Notes: generated from the sequence alone by a model not told the origin. A stretch of 64,000 nucleotides of DNA from Heterodera schachtii (GCA_023374025.1 SIJG01000116.1:310834-374833), one strand, 5' to 3'; positions 20,017 to 31,680 are shown, counted from the first letter of the stretch. Translations and numbers: made by a program.

Positions 20017-20610
20017 TTACGGCATTTTTCCGATTTCCTTACGAAATTTTTTTGGACCCTTGGGGTCCCATGATTGCTTACCACCTGCGCCGCCACCGCC
20101 TCCTCCGCCACCCATTCCACCATCTCCGCCGCCGGTGCCAACGCCTCCTCCGCCGCCAGTGCCAACGCCTCCTCCGCCGCCAGTGCCAACGCCTCCTCCG
20201 CCGCCAGTGCCAACGCCGCCTCCGCCGCCGGTGCCAACGCCTCCTCCGCCGCCGCCGTTGCCAACGCCTCCTCCGCCACTCGTGCCACTGCCTCCGCTGT
20301 TGGTGCCAACGCCTCCTCCGACGTTCGTGCCACAATTTCCGCCTCCGCCCGTGCCACCGCCTGTGCCACGACCTCCGCCGCCGCCGTTGCCAACGCCTCC
20401 TCCGCCGCCTGTGCCACGGCCTCCGCTGCCTGTGCCATCAGCTCCGCCGCCGCCGTTGCCACCGCCTCCTCCGCTGCCTGTGCCACCGCCTGTGCCACCG
20501 CCTCCTCCGCTGCCGCCCGTGCCACCGCCTCCTCCGCTGCCGCCCGTGCCACCACCTCCGCTGCGGTCCTTGCCACCGCCACCGCCAGTAGTAGAATTTT
20601 TTTTTTTCAT
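20017..20610 (-). CDS. Candidate glycine-rich repeat protein
   Basis: From ATG 20610 the minus strand encodes 'MKKKNSTTGGGGGKDRSGGG', about 160 residues of Gly-rich repeats (GGGGGVGT and GTGGGGG types), and a basic tail ending 'DPKGPKKFRKEIGKMP' before the stop at 20017. An in-frame ATG at 20658 would add 16 residues, and the frame stays open to 20838. Such proteins occur as cuticle or secreted glycine-rich proteins in nematodes, but no signal peptide is evident. The plus strand is equally open as a PPPPPVPT-repeat protein (20060-20617). The observed base changes between units are silent on both strands, so strand choice is unsafe. I favour minus because of its ATG and non-repetitive basic C-terminus. 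Confidence 0.4.
   Translation of the reverse strand: MKKKNSTTGGGGGKDRSGGGGTGGSGGGGGTGGSGGGGGTGGGTGSGGGGGNGGGGADGTGSGGRGTGGGGGVGNGGGGGRGTGGGTGGGGNCGTNVGGGVGTNSGGSGTSGGGGVGNGGGGGGVGTGGGGGVGTGGGGGVGTGGGGGVGTGGGGGVGTGGGDGGMGGGGGGGGAGGKQSWDPKGPKKFRKEIGKMP
20100..20590. repeat. 24-bp GC-rich minisatellite
   Basis: Unit 'cctcctccgccgccagtgcc' plus 'aacg'. About five near-perfect copies lie at 20125-20260, with degenerate and length-variable copies to 20590. All periods stay multiples of three. Confidence 0.85.
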
Positions 20611-20839
20611 TTTATAAGTATTGTTTAAATATTTTAAGATATTGTCAAAAATATCCATGATATCTTTAAAAAGAGCATGAATAAAATTAAATGTTAAAGG
20701 AAATTTATTTTCAAAATATATGCAAAAATGATGCGGATGAACGTGCAAATTTTTGGTGTAAACAACTAAAATATGTCTTTCTTCTAATAGAGAAAAAAAA
20801 TAGTAAGTCAAAATGAGAGAATGTTTTTCTTTCTGCACT

Positions 20840-21703
20840 CTCGATATTTGTTCGTTTATTGATTTCCAATTCTTCCAAATAATTCATATGCGCAAAACGA
20901 ATAAATTATAAATAAAAATTAAATCTTTTACATTAAGTAAAATTTATATTTGTTTAAATGACATTAAATATAAATGTGTTAAATCATTTATTTAAAGTTT
21001 TATCAAATATTCATGATTTATAGGCGCTATTTAAAAGTTGCAGTTTTATAAATTTAATTAAAAACCAGCTGGGGGTACAGACGCCTTTTGCTTTGCAAAA
21101 TTATTTTGAATTTATTTTTATTTGTGGAATAAATTTTCCTGGTAATTTTGGGAGTCTCTGAATAAAAATGAAATTGATACCAATTTTGACCGTTTCCTAA
21201 GATCATTAACCCGTATTTGATAAAAGAGTTTCACTGTTCAGAATTAGATTAGGGATTCAGAATTGGTCAGAACCGATGTCGCTGTTTTGTGATCATTCCC
21301 TGTTTTCAAACGAATTTATTTTTAACAAATAAATTATAAATTCTTTTAATGCTTTTAAAAATAAAAAAAATAAACAATATTCTTCAGTTAGAAATGGACA
21401 CGAAAAAAGGACGCAAACATCCTGTCTTTAAATTATTTTTCATTTATTAAATTTAAATAATTAAATTCATATTTATATTTTCATAATTTCGAACATTCTT
21501 TTTTTTACTTTTATTTATTTATTCAATACTCAGAAGCGCAAAAAACTTTTTTTACAACCGACTAAAATCGATTATCTTCTTTTTGAATTCTATTTCTTTA
21601 AATTTGTTATTGATTTTCCCCCCCCCCCCCTTTTATTTAAATAATTACACCGAACTACCAGTTCCAATTAGGTTTTTGTTCATATTTAACATATAAAATA
21701 ACT
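20840..21703. other. AT-rich region, nothing recognised
   Basis: Includes a 13-base C run (21618-21630). No exon or repeat identified. Confidence 0.5.
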
Positions 21704-22025
21704 AAAAATTCGGTACTTATCCCTTTTGCCACCCCCCCCTTAAAAATTTTTTTTAAATTTTTTTCTAGGGTAATTTTATGCGCTGAGCACGAAAAAAATT
21801 TTTATTTTAAGCCATCACGCATTGTACGTGAGTTACGTGAATTTACATGAAAAATTTAAAATAGACAAAAATTTGAAATTACAAAAAATCACCTTATTCA
21901 AATGCTCGTTAATCTGGGAATGGTATTCACATTGAATAAATAGCTCAGCGCATAAAATTACCCTAGAAAAAAATTTAAAAAATTTTTTTAGGGGGGGTGG
22001 CAAAAGGGATAAGTACCAAAAATTC
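21704..22025. mobile_element. 306-bp MITE with long inverted ends and 8-bp target duplication
   Basis: Inverted repeats 21712-21788 and 21943-22017 (about 75 bp) begin GGTACTTATCCC and differ mainly in the length of the C/G run. They enclose about 150 bp without coding potential. AAAAATTC stands on both sides (21704-21711 and 22018-22025). An 8-bp duplication is typical of hAT-type transposons, though P and Merlin elements also make 8-9 bp. The inner end of the repeat, '...gcgctgagcacgaa', also occurs in RepA. Confidence 0.88.
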
Positions 22026-22204
22026 AACCCAATTAAATGCGAAATTTGAAAAAAAAATTGTTTTCGACTTTTTGTTCGAGTCCGGGTTCGGAATTGGTCG
22101 AAATGAATGTCAGGATAACCCTGGAAACACGTTTTTATCTTAAAAACGAAAATTTTTTATGTCGCTAATCTGCTTTCTTTTTTGATTTTTTCCTACTTTT
22201 TCAG

Positions 22205-22330
22205 CTTAATGTGTATAACGTTTAGATGAAAATTTCCCCTTTTTTTGATCGTCCTCAACTCGGCCTCAAATTGGCACGATTCGCCACGTTTCGATGCGAT
22301 GGTGGACAAAAATTTCAATGGAAATAGTGA
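22205..22330 (+). pseudogene. F-box-like exon remnant 1
   Basis: After a ...tttttcag acceptor, about 125 bp align by eye with the exon at 23546: 'gatcgtcctcaactcggcct', 'caaattggca', 'ttcgatgcgatggtggacaa'. Indels break the frame. Confidence 0.7.
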
Positions 22331-22584
22331 ATTTTTTAAAAATTTCGGCAAGTTCTTTTTTTAATTAAAAACTTTTCTGCAAAAGTCATTAAAAATTTTT
22401 TTGATAAAATGCCGGGTTTTTTTAAGGATTTTGTGCCCAAAAATGGGCCTCAAATTATCAAAATGGCTCTAAAAAGTTTTTTTTTTTGTAAATTCGGCGT
22501 TTTTTAATTAAGATTTTTTTGGCTTTTTGGTACCTCACTTTTTAATTTTTACAATTTATAATTTATCCGTGACTTTTTTTTCAG

Positions 22585-22690
22585 CAATTTCGCAACGTCC
22601 TTTTTCGGCCTCAACTCCTCCTCAAATTGGCACTGCTTTCGCCCCGTTTCGATTTGCTGGTGGACAAACACTTCGATGGCAAACGGATTC
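22585..22690 (+). pseudogene. F-box-like exon remnant 2
   Basis: Follows ttttttttcag. Keeps 'cctcaaattggcactgcttt', 'cgccccgtttcgatttgctg' and 'gtggacaaacacttcgatgg'. The first part has been changed. Confidence 0.7.
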
Positions 22691-23079
22691 GGCAAGTTTT
22701 TTTGAGTTTTTTGTTGTAAAAGTGAATAATTTTTTTGGTTTTGTGTTCTTTTTTAAGTCTCCTTTTGTGACCAAAAACCTACGGTCTCCAATTTCAAAAA
22801 TAGCTCTAAAAATAAAAAATTTTGCAAATTCGGCGTTTGAAAAGTTTTTAATAAAATTTAAAGTAAAAATTTTTTGAAAATTTTCAGTAATTTTTTTTTG
22901 AATTTTTATGATAAATTTCAAAAAAATTTTCAAGAAAAACAAAAACGCCAACCAGTTTTATATGGCTCTGAAAATAAAAAATTTCCGAATTTGGCATTTT
23001 TTTCTTGTAAAAGTGCCTGGGTTTTTTAGGCTTTTCGCTGCAAATCTTTTTGTAATCTTTATAAGTTTTTCTGTCTTTT

Positions 23080-23125
23080 TTTAGAACGTGCGCAATGACG
23101 TTTGGATGGACATTTTCCCCCCTTT
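23080..23125 (+). pseudogene. F-box-like exon remnant 3 (5' end only)
   Basis: Only 'gcgcaatgacgtttggatgg' and 'acattttccccc' are left. A T-rich run replaces the rest. Confidence 0.5.
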
Positions 23126-23545
23126 TTTTTTGGTTTTTTCGGTTTTTTTTTTTGTTCTTTTTTTGGTAGAAATGGACAAAATCTCGCCGCCGAAATCTGG
23201 CCGGGATAAAATCTCATCGCAGAAATTTCAAAAAAAAATTTAAAACAGAAATTTTTCAAGGACAAAATCTTAGAAAATTTTTTACAAAAAAATTTCAAGA
23301 AAATGGTGCGCGTTATTGATTATTCAATTTTTTGTCAGTGGAAAAGTTATTATGGGCAAAAAAGAGAAGAAAATTCAAATTTCTCGGTCTTCACATATTT
23401 GTTAATTTTGTTTAAAAATACATAGTAACGAACTGAAATTCAGCCATCAGTGCTTAATTAAACGATAATTTAAGTCATTTTAGACCAAAAAACGTGAACA
23501 TTTTTCTTTTAAATTTCTCAAAACATTTTTTTTTCACAATTTCAG

Positions 23546-24461
23546 TTGATGTGCAGCGATGTTTGGATGGACATTTTCCCTCGTCTTCAACTCGGCCTCA
23601 AATTGGCATTGCTTTCGCCACGTTTCAATGCGTTGGTGGACAAACATTTTGATGGCGAAAGCGAATTTTCCCGACCGTCCGTTGCCCAGAAAAATTCGCG
23701 CTACTTTTTCACTTTACGCCACATAAAAAAACAAAAAAAATTTTTTTGTATTTTTCTGGGGTTTCCAAGGGGTGCTGATCTCGAATATGACATTCATTTC
23801 CACCCATTTCAAATCCCGGACCCTGGATTTTCTTCGTTTAAATCACCAAATTTTTGATAAAAGAGGCACTTATTTAGATTTGTGGATTCGCCAGCCGATT
23901 TGTGACATTTTGTTCGTGAAATATGGCCATTTTGTGTCAAACATTTGCCACTTGGGCTTTGTCGATGGTGGTCATTTGGACAATTTGCGTTGTCTCATTT
24001 CACCGACAATTCTCATCGATCTCAACCAATTGAATTCAACTATTCAGGGGCTTTGTTGCCCGCTGCAATTGGTGATGATTTTGCTGCGCCAAATGCAACT
24101 CCTGGCCGAGCGTTGTCCAAATGGTTGCACTCTCCAAGAAAAGAGATGGCCACCCAAGCAATTGCGTTGTGCACTTTTGAACGAACAAAGGAATGAATAT
24201 TGATTGGGTCAACAGTTTCAAGAAGGTGGCCGATATTTTCGGCAAATTACTGATTTTTAAATTTCAATTGTTTAAGGATTTTTGCGTGCCACCACCATTC
24301 TTTCGGCTTTTTGAAGGCACTAATTGCATTGGGTGAGTAATTAAAAAGCGATTTGATTTTACTGAAATAATTAAAATTGCGATTAATTAAGGCCATTTTC
24401 TCCGCCACCACCAGCAGAAGAACAAGAGGCGGGACAAAGCATCAAATGGGCCGTCTTCTGA
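23546..24461 (+). pseudogene. F-box-like protein gene, frameshifted
   Basis: The longest member of the local array. The first exon follows ttcacaatttcag and encodes 'MCSDVWMDIFPRLQLGLKLA' and 'LLSPRFNALVDKHFDGESEF', a degenerate F-box-like helix set of the type I remember from large tylenchid nematode families. The reading then needs three different frames. One is the first frame to about 23820 ('HFHPFQIPDPG'). A second runs to about 24040 ('LRLNHQIFDKRGTYLDLWI', 'LRCLISPTILIDLNQLNS'). A third runs to 24196 ('PNATPGRALSKWLHSPRKE'). Another break follows before 'FFRLFEGTNCIG', a short intron (24333-24391) and a C-terminus ending 'QSIKWAVF' at TGA 24461. F-box proteins recruit substrates to SCF ubiquitin ligases, but this copy is probably dead. 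Confidence 0.7.
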
Positions 24462-25200
24462 CAATAAGTGACAGACAAAACAACAAAAACGGTGATCAGC
24501 CGCAGAAGAAATGAATTAATTGAGAATGGCCGGCCGATAATAATTCATCAGTGATAAAATGTATTTTATGAAGAAAAACCGGTACTTTTCCGTTTGGGGG
24601 GCCCCTCATTTATTCAAATTAAAAAACGTCAATAAAAAGCGCGATTTGAGAAATTTCGCTTTTTCATTTGTGTTTCGGGGTTCCTTTACTAAATTAAGCA
24701 CGTAATGGGTTTTCTAAGTTCATTACACACATTTTAAGGAGTTGATATGCACAAAATTTTTATAGATTCCAAAAATGCCCAAATTAAAAATTTTTTCCGA
24801 ATTCATAATTTTTTTTTAAGTGTCAGGTTTTTTCGTGTTTTATTATTACGTAATTTTTAGGTCTAAATTAAAAAAATAGAAATAATCCCATAGTGTGTAA
24901 TTGCGGGGGGGGGGGGGGTCCAAAAAGGCCATAAAACGTTCATCCGCCGACCATTGCAAAATGTTTTCTGCCACAATTGGTTAAAACCAGCGTTAATTGT
25001 TGAATAATCGAACTATGAGGACATGTGAGCAAAATTTGTAAATTTCATGACATAAAATAGCAATTTTTTGTAAATTTTTAATGTTTTTATTTTTAGAAAA
25101 TTTGGTTTTGTATAAAATTCTCTAAGAGATTTTGGTCTTAAGATTTTTTCAAAACTTATTGCTCTCTTTTCCGCTAAATTATTAATTTTCATAATTTCAG
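24462..25200. other. AT-rich gap between F-box-like remnants
   Basis: Contains a 14-base G run (24905-24918). The part directly before 25201 resembles the intron text between the other copies. Confidence 0.5.
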
Positions 25201-25321
25201 TGATGTGCAGCGATGTTTGAATGGACATTTTCCCCTTTTTTGACCGTCTTCAACTCGGCCTCAAATTGTCACTGATTTTCCTCCTATTTCAAAGCGTTCG
25301 TGGACAGACATTTTGATGGTA
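25201..25321 (+). pseudogene. F-box-like exon remnant 4
   Basis: Follows ataatttcag. 'tgatgtgcagcgatgtttga' carries TGA where the intact-looking copy has TGG (Trp). 'caactcggcctcaaattgtc' and 'cgtggacagacattttgatg' are kept. Confidence 0.72.
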
Positions 25322-25650
25322 AACTGAATTTTTTTAAAGTGCCCGGGTTTTCGGGTTTTTTACTGTTTTTAAGGTTATATGCCCAAAAAAGGGCATCCAT
25401 TTTCAAAAGGACTTAGAAAATAAATAATTTTTCAAAGTTCGGCAAGTTTTTTTTGATTTTTTTTTGTATAAAGGAATAGTTTTTTAGTGTTTTAATGATT
25501 TTTTGCCAAAAAAACGGCTTCTAATTTTAAAATGGCTTTGACAAAAAATATTTTTCCAAATTCCGCGTTTTATTATAAAAGTGCCTGTTTTTAGGGATTT
25601 TGATTAAATCATTTTTTGAAATTTAAAATTTTTCTTGACTTTTTTTTCAG

Positions 25651-25795
25651 CACATGGGCAAAGAAGTTTGGATGGACATTTTACTTTTTTTTTGGCAATG
25701 TCCAACTCGGTCTCAAATTGGCACTGATTTCGCCCCGTTTCGATTCGCTGCTGGACATATTTCATTGCCAAAAGCGGATTGCTGCGCAAGTTTCA
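25651..25795 (+). pseudogene. F-box-like exon remnant 5
   Basis: Follows tttttttcag. Keeps 'gaagtttggatggacatttt', 'caactcggtctcaaattggc' and 'cgccccgtttcgattcgctg'. The frame is lost near the middle. Confidence 0.7.
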
Positions 25796-25859
25796 ATTTT
25801 TCTCAAATTAACCGGTCAATGTTTAAGCTGTAAAATTATGATTGCATAGATCAATTAAA

Positions 25860-28800
25860 AAATTGAAAATCAGAAACTATTTTCTTTGTTGAAAAACCAT
25901 TTATTTTTTAAAATTAGTAATTTTAAAATCTATGAAAATCAATTATTGTGATTTTTTAAAATCTCAACATTGATGAGGTGATAACAATTCCATCCAGTAA
26001 ATTTTTGAAAAATAAAAATTCTCTCAGGCAGTTGCTGTGTTTGGCCGGTTAAAATCTTTAAAATTCATCAATTTGATCATGTATTGAATACAACAAGAAA
26101 AAATTTTCAGATGCACATATATAAAAATTATGGCAAGTGTACATTAATAGTTTTACTAGCCCAAATCTGAGGTTAGTTAGGAAATAGTTTCGAATTGGCA
26201 CGCATAACTCCTAAATAAATTAAGAAGTCTTTACGATTGACTGAAACTTAAGTATTAATTTTTTATAAATATACGGAAGTCAATTGTAAGATTTCTGTCC
26301 TCCCCATTGAGACTCACATTTTTTTTTGTTTCAAAATCTTGCACCAGATTATTTTGGCCTCTCGCTAGCGATGGCATATTCGTCATGCAACTTATAGTAA
26401 CTTGCTTCAATGGCGAGGCTGTCTGCTTGCGACCTACCATTATTCGTCTCTGTTTGACATACACACCGTCTGCTTGCACATGCAAATATAAATGTTTGAC
26501 TGGTATGGTCACTCGATTCCTCGCCTTACATGATGTGGCTGGGCTCCCAAGTTTTTCTTCACTTTATCCCAGCTGATTTGCGAAAATGGTTACACGCTTT
26601 AGCAATACTTTAATAATTTAATTTTATCCACTTTTAACCAATTTCTGTAGATAACAACTTATTGAACTGTTTATGTGTCAATTTTAAAAGTTATTTGTTT
26701 ATACTTTTTATTGTTAATATTTTCAAAAAAAATAATAATATTATATTTTTTCTTTTATTAATACAAAATTTATTTTTCAATTACTCATATTTTACATGTA
26801 TATTTAAAATGTTTTCAGTCTTGCCAAAATAATTAAAATTTAAAAAATAATTTCTAAATAATATAAATACAATTTTGTAAACATGAGTTTTAAAAACTGG
26901 TTAAAAAATTTTAATAAATAACATTAATTCGGTTTCCCTAAATTCTTAGGTTTAACTTTTAAAAAATAACAAACGACGGAAAAATTAAATTATCTTAAAT
27001 GAATTGATATTTTATTATTTCTTCTTAACTTGTTAAAATGTTTTACAATAATGAGAAAATTAAAGATATCATTTATTATAATTAAAAAAAAATCATGTGC
27101 AATTTTACTTCAAAATTTTTTATTTATTCTGATTAAAGAAATATGAATTATTTCTATTTTTTAATATTAAAATATGTTCTGTTCTAATCTTCGTTTTATT
27201 ATTGCTGCTTTTTATAATAATTTTTTTTTGATATGATTATTTCTTAATTTAAATTTTGTTTTTATAATATTTATCTCAATTTTCTAATATTTTTAGGGTT
27301 AAAAACGATTAAATCCGTGTGTTCTTCTGTTTTAGCAAATAAATCCAGCCAACCATAATTCTTATTAAGATTAGTTTGTTTATATGAATAAGATTAAGAT
27401 AGAAAATTATTTAAAAATGTATTATAAAGTTTTTTATTGAGTGTTGTAAATTTTACAATAATATATCACTTTGTAAAATTAACTTTTAAATTCCAATATC
27501 AATTATTATTTATTTTATTTTCATGGTCCCATACTTTGTTCTTGATTTTTCTTCGATTATTTTTTTGTTTTTAAATATTATATAAAAGAGAAGGAATTAT
27601 AAAAATGAATTTTGGCATTTTGTTTTACATAACATTATAATTTTATTTTTAAAGTGTTTTCACTCCCATATATTATGTATTTTTAAGTTAAATTAGGCAA
27701 TTAACTTTTACTGAATAACTATTAATTATATTTATTTTATTCTATTATAGATTTTTTTTTATTAATGTTTATATTTGATTTATTTTTTTAAAAATTTGCT
27801 TTTGCAATCATTTTCATGCAATGTGCCGTTCCACATAAAACGTTTCCACAGGACCAATGGCGTGTAATTAATAAGATCCTAATTCTTCCAAATTATTATT
27901 TTTTTATTTCTGTTGAAGATTTTTGTTGCAACCCTTGACATTTTGCCAGCATTATTGTCACTATTCTACCAACCAATAGTGAAATATTAATTAATATAAT
28001 TATAAATTTTTAGTTTTAATTTTCATTTTTTTAAATTTCTAATTTGCTCATATTTTTAATCATTTTTATTTTATGGTAATGCGTTGTTATGTTAAAAAAT
28101 TGAATGAATATTGTGGAATTGATTATAATTTCTTTAAATTTGTTTAATGGCATAACTTTTATATTCAGGCTTATAATAACTTTAATTTGGTTTTATTAAT
28201 TAATGCATTTGGAGTTGAAACATTATTGATAGATTGTTGTCAAGCATAATCAAGAATTTTTATAAAATTTGTTGTAGATTTACAGGACGGGATTATTTAC
28301 AAAAAAAAACAATAATAAAAAGGAATTTTAATCGTTATATAATTTTTACTGATTCAGATACAAATAGAATTTTTAATATAACAAATAAAATAAAATTTAT
28401 TTATTTTTAAATTATATAGAATTATAAATGTTTTAGTTTTAAAAGTTATTAATTGTGAGTCCTTTTAATATTTTAAATTAATTAAGTTCAATATGCTTAA
28501 ATGATTGAAATCTTTTTTAGAACTTGGAATTAAATGTTTTATAATTTTACATTATTTTGGTAAATACCAAAAAATCATGACAGGTAAGAGATTGTGGTTT
28601 AAAAAGAAAAGTTATTGTAAGTAAAAATTTTAAATTTATAATTTAATTTATTATAAAATAATTAAATTAAAATTTTTATCTTTTATTTTTTTTTGAACAC
28701 TTGGTCTATTTTATTTTGTATTAATATTAATTTAAAATATTTATTCTCACCTATAACGCTATTTCGAACAGCTCTAAAACGGACAGATAGCATTATTGGT

Positions 28801-30239
28801 AACAGAAATAAAGATACATAAATATCGTTTAATAATAAATTATTTATTAATTAAAAATGAATGTTTAAAGTAACTTAATTTTATAAATTTTTTAAATTCT
28901 ATTGATATTAAAAAAAATTTATTTTTAACAATAATTACGTAGATATAGACATTAAATAATTAAAATCTTTATAATTTTTTTTGTTCTTTTCTGAAAATCC
29001 ATTTAAAATAATTATAATCAAGTAATTTTTGTTGCAAACAAATAAATTCTTAAAAAAAATAATGCTAATGAGGACGTTTAATTTAATGTGTTAAATGAAC
29101 AAATTAATATTTCTAAATCAAATTCACTAAAAATTATAAATTATTTTTGGCACTCTCACTAAATGACAGATGAAGCTAAGAAATAAAAAGTAAATATGGG
29201 CGATACTTTATTCCATTTGGTAACAGGAAATAAAGACACATTAATTAACGTTAATAATTTTTTGTTAATAAACAAATTAAAATTGGATCAGTAGATTTTG
29301 TAGATTTTAATGCGTTACATTTTTTTATTATCATCTTTTACAAGATATAACACAAACTAAATTACATTTACTAAATAATATACTTCTTTGGTTTTCTTTT
29401 ATATATTAATTATTTCATTATTGAAAAATACATCGTGAAACACATCGGCGGGAGCGCTGGGGCGGCAAATCGGGATGCGGGTGGCGATGTGGACGGTTGA
29501 CCTTGGATTGGAAAAAGAACAAAGAATTGTTTACGGACTTGGATTGATTCTCGAGATGATTTATTTTTAATTTTTATAGTTTAATTCTGTTTTTTTAATT
29601 TGTCTTTCATTTACTTCACATAATTTATTAGTTAGCATAATTGTATAAACCAATCCATTTAATTATTATTATTATAAATTGAATTTTTAATATATTTTCA
29701 ATTTATAAATTGAAAATTAAATTGTTTATTTATAATTTTTTCATTTCTTTATATAATTATTTTATGATTATAAAAAAATTGTATTACTAAAGTTGCTATC
29801 ATTTTTAATTTAATTAAAATTTCTTATTTATTAATTTTATTAAAACTATTTATTATTTATTCCAATATTTAATTAATTATAACAAATAAATAATTAATTT
29901 TAATACAAATCATTTATCAAAAATTGTTTATTTAAATTTTAAATTATTTTTTTATTAATTTATAAATCAAACTATTTAAAATTAATTAAAAACATGTAAA
30001 AATAAGCAAAAAACAAATAGAAAAATAATTTACACCGCCCGGCTTCGAACTTTCCCCCCTCCCAAAAAAATGATGACCCAGAATCCCCAATCACACAGGG
30101 ATTCTGAGGTCTTAGCGATTTCAGAACCGAGTTATGAATTTTTTTCTGAAAATTCGAAAATTTCCAGAATTTCTGGAATAACTTTTTTCTTTTTAGAGAT
30201 AGAAATACCAAATAAATCCCATAAAATTCTCCTTATTTT
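25860..30239. other. AT desert with two GC-richer islands
   Basis: No gene recognised. The island 26290-26590 has near-normal composition and an 85-codon minus frame without known motif. The island 29445-29530 is GC-rich ('cggcgggagcgctggggcgg') and has no partner. A phrase 'ttggtaacagaaataaagac' near 28795 recurs near 29218. 30030-30060 contains a B-box-like 'gttcgaagccgg' on the minus strand. Confidence 0.45.
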
Positions 30240-31140
30240 TTGCTATTTTTAATGCTTTATTGCATGAAAATCGTCCCACAATGAAATGAGCTATGAATTT
30301 TCAAAATAAAACCCAAAATCCTGAGGGCCAAAAAATTTCCAAAAATTAAAGAATTTTTAAAAATTTCCAAAAATTCTGAAACGTGAAACAAAGGTCATAT
30401 TCGTGCTCAGCACCTCAAAATGCCCCAGAAAAAAATTTTTCGCCCCCATTCTGGCCCTAAAAAAAATTTTCGAAAATTTCTAGGGGGCCTAGCTCAAAAA
30501 TTTTTGAAAATTTTCCTACATATAGGGCACCATTCGATAGAGCTTCGAAAGCTCTACAATTTTGTCCTAAGCATTTTTTCACTAAAGTCAACCCCTGACG
30601 AGTTATGGGCCCGGGACTCAAATGTCCCGCTTAGGCCAAAATTTTTTTCTATTTCCGGAAAAAAACCGAAATTTTTCCGAAAAAAATACCAGTCGATAGA
30701 GCTCGAAAAACTGCTTCCCAAAAGTGCTCTCCGTTTTCCCCGGAAAAATCGGCAAAAAATCCTAAAATTCAAAAACCCAAAAACCGACTTTTAGGCCTAG
30801 CTCGAGAAATTTTGAAAATTTTCGAAATTTTAAAATCTGGAAAATTCGTGCTTATTGAACTCTACAATAAGTCTGCTGGTCACCCCCCGCCCAGATCAAA
30901 TCCTAATGCTGTATTCACCATGTACTGAACTGGACAAAGTTGGTACTGAAAAGTTGCCAATTTCTGCAGCTCTTCATATAATAGGTAGAGGCCTGGAATT
31001 TTTTTTGACTTTTAGACAACACTTCAACTTAGGTTCCTACCAGCAAAGACTTTTTGATTGGGGTTTTAGAAAAAAAGTTATAGGCCCTGAACTGCACGAA
31101 AAAATAGGAAATCGGTCCCTGGTACTGAGTTGGCCACCTG
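30240..31140 (-). repeat. Dispersed repeat RepA, copy 2 (inverted)
   Basis: Reverse complement relative of 17761-18770, with the same phrases in the same order but many differences. It stops at about 31140 ('tggtactgagttggcc') exactly where Helitron-type coding sequence begins. The plus frame that opens at 30855 runs through this repeat before entering it. Confidence 0.85.
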
Positions 31141-31145
31141 TGCTA

Positions 31146-31680
31146 TTTGCGTATAGTAACAAGGCAAATATAAAATATGCACTAAAGTACCCATTCAAAG
31201 GTCCTGGACATTGTTATGTCGAGTGCAAAGAAGAGTCCGGCAACAAAATCGGTATCGATGAGCCGGCTCAATATGCCAAAATGAACTTCCGTGGTGCTAC
31301 GGAGGCATATGCCGTTGTTAACTCAACACCATATGTTCGGCTTTCGCACCACGTTGTCAAATTGAAGATTCATTTGCCAAATCAACAGCCCATTGTATAT
31401 AGGGCTTTCCAGCTGGTGAGCAAAGCTCAGCAAATCCAGCAAGGCACACTGCCGGAAACACAATGCTAAGCCTATTGGAAACAATGGCAAAATGAATGGC
31501 GGCATGATCCTAAATTCAAGGACATGCTTTTCGAAAAAGTGCCGGAACAATTCCGATGGGATAAGGACAAATGGGTTCTTTACAAAAGGAAGCCCATCAA
31601 AAGGCCTCCAATTGGTCGAATTGTCCCTGTCCCACCGAAGGATCCGGAAAGATTTGCGCTATATTCGCCACTTTCCCGGT
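31146..31680 (+). pseudogene. Helitron Rep/helicase protein, middle segment, broken
   Basis: The frame reads 'ANIKYALKYPFKGPGHCYVE', then an 'IDEPAQY..' block, 'NFRGATEAY' and 'VVKLKIHLPNQQPIVYRAF'. This is the segment between the rolling-circle Rep domain and the Pif1-type helicase in Helitron proteins. A TAA at 31467-31469 interrupts it. The same frame continues with recognisable text ('EKVPEQFRWDKDKWVLYKRK', 'GRIVPVPPKDPERFAL') to about 31660. There a small indel moves the sequence into the frame of the helicase ORF. The HUH nuclease Rep domain is missing, because RepA occupies the space upstream. Helitrons transpose by a rolling-circle-like process; this copy cannot supply a complete protein. 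Confidence 0.82.

Noticed and set aside
30855..31145. N-terminal part of the 204-codon ORF as a real protein start
   Set aside because: This part is RepA repeat in inverted orientation; only the part from about 31146 is Helitron coding.
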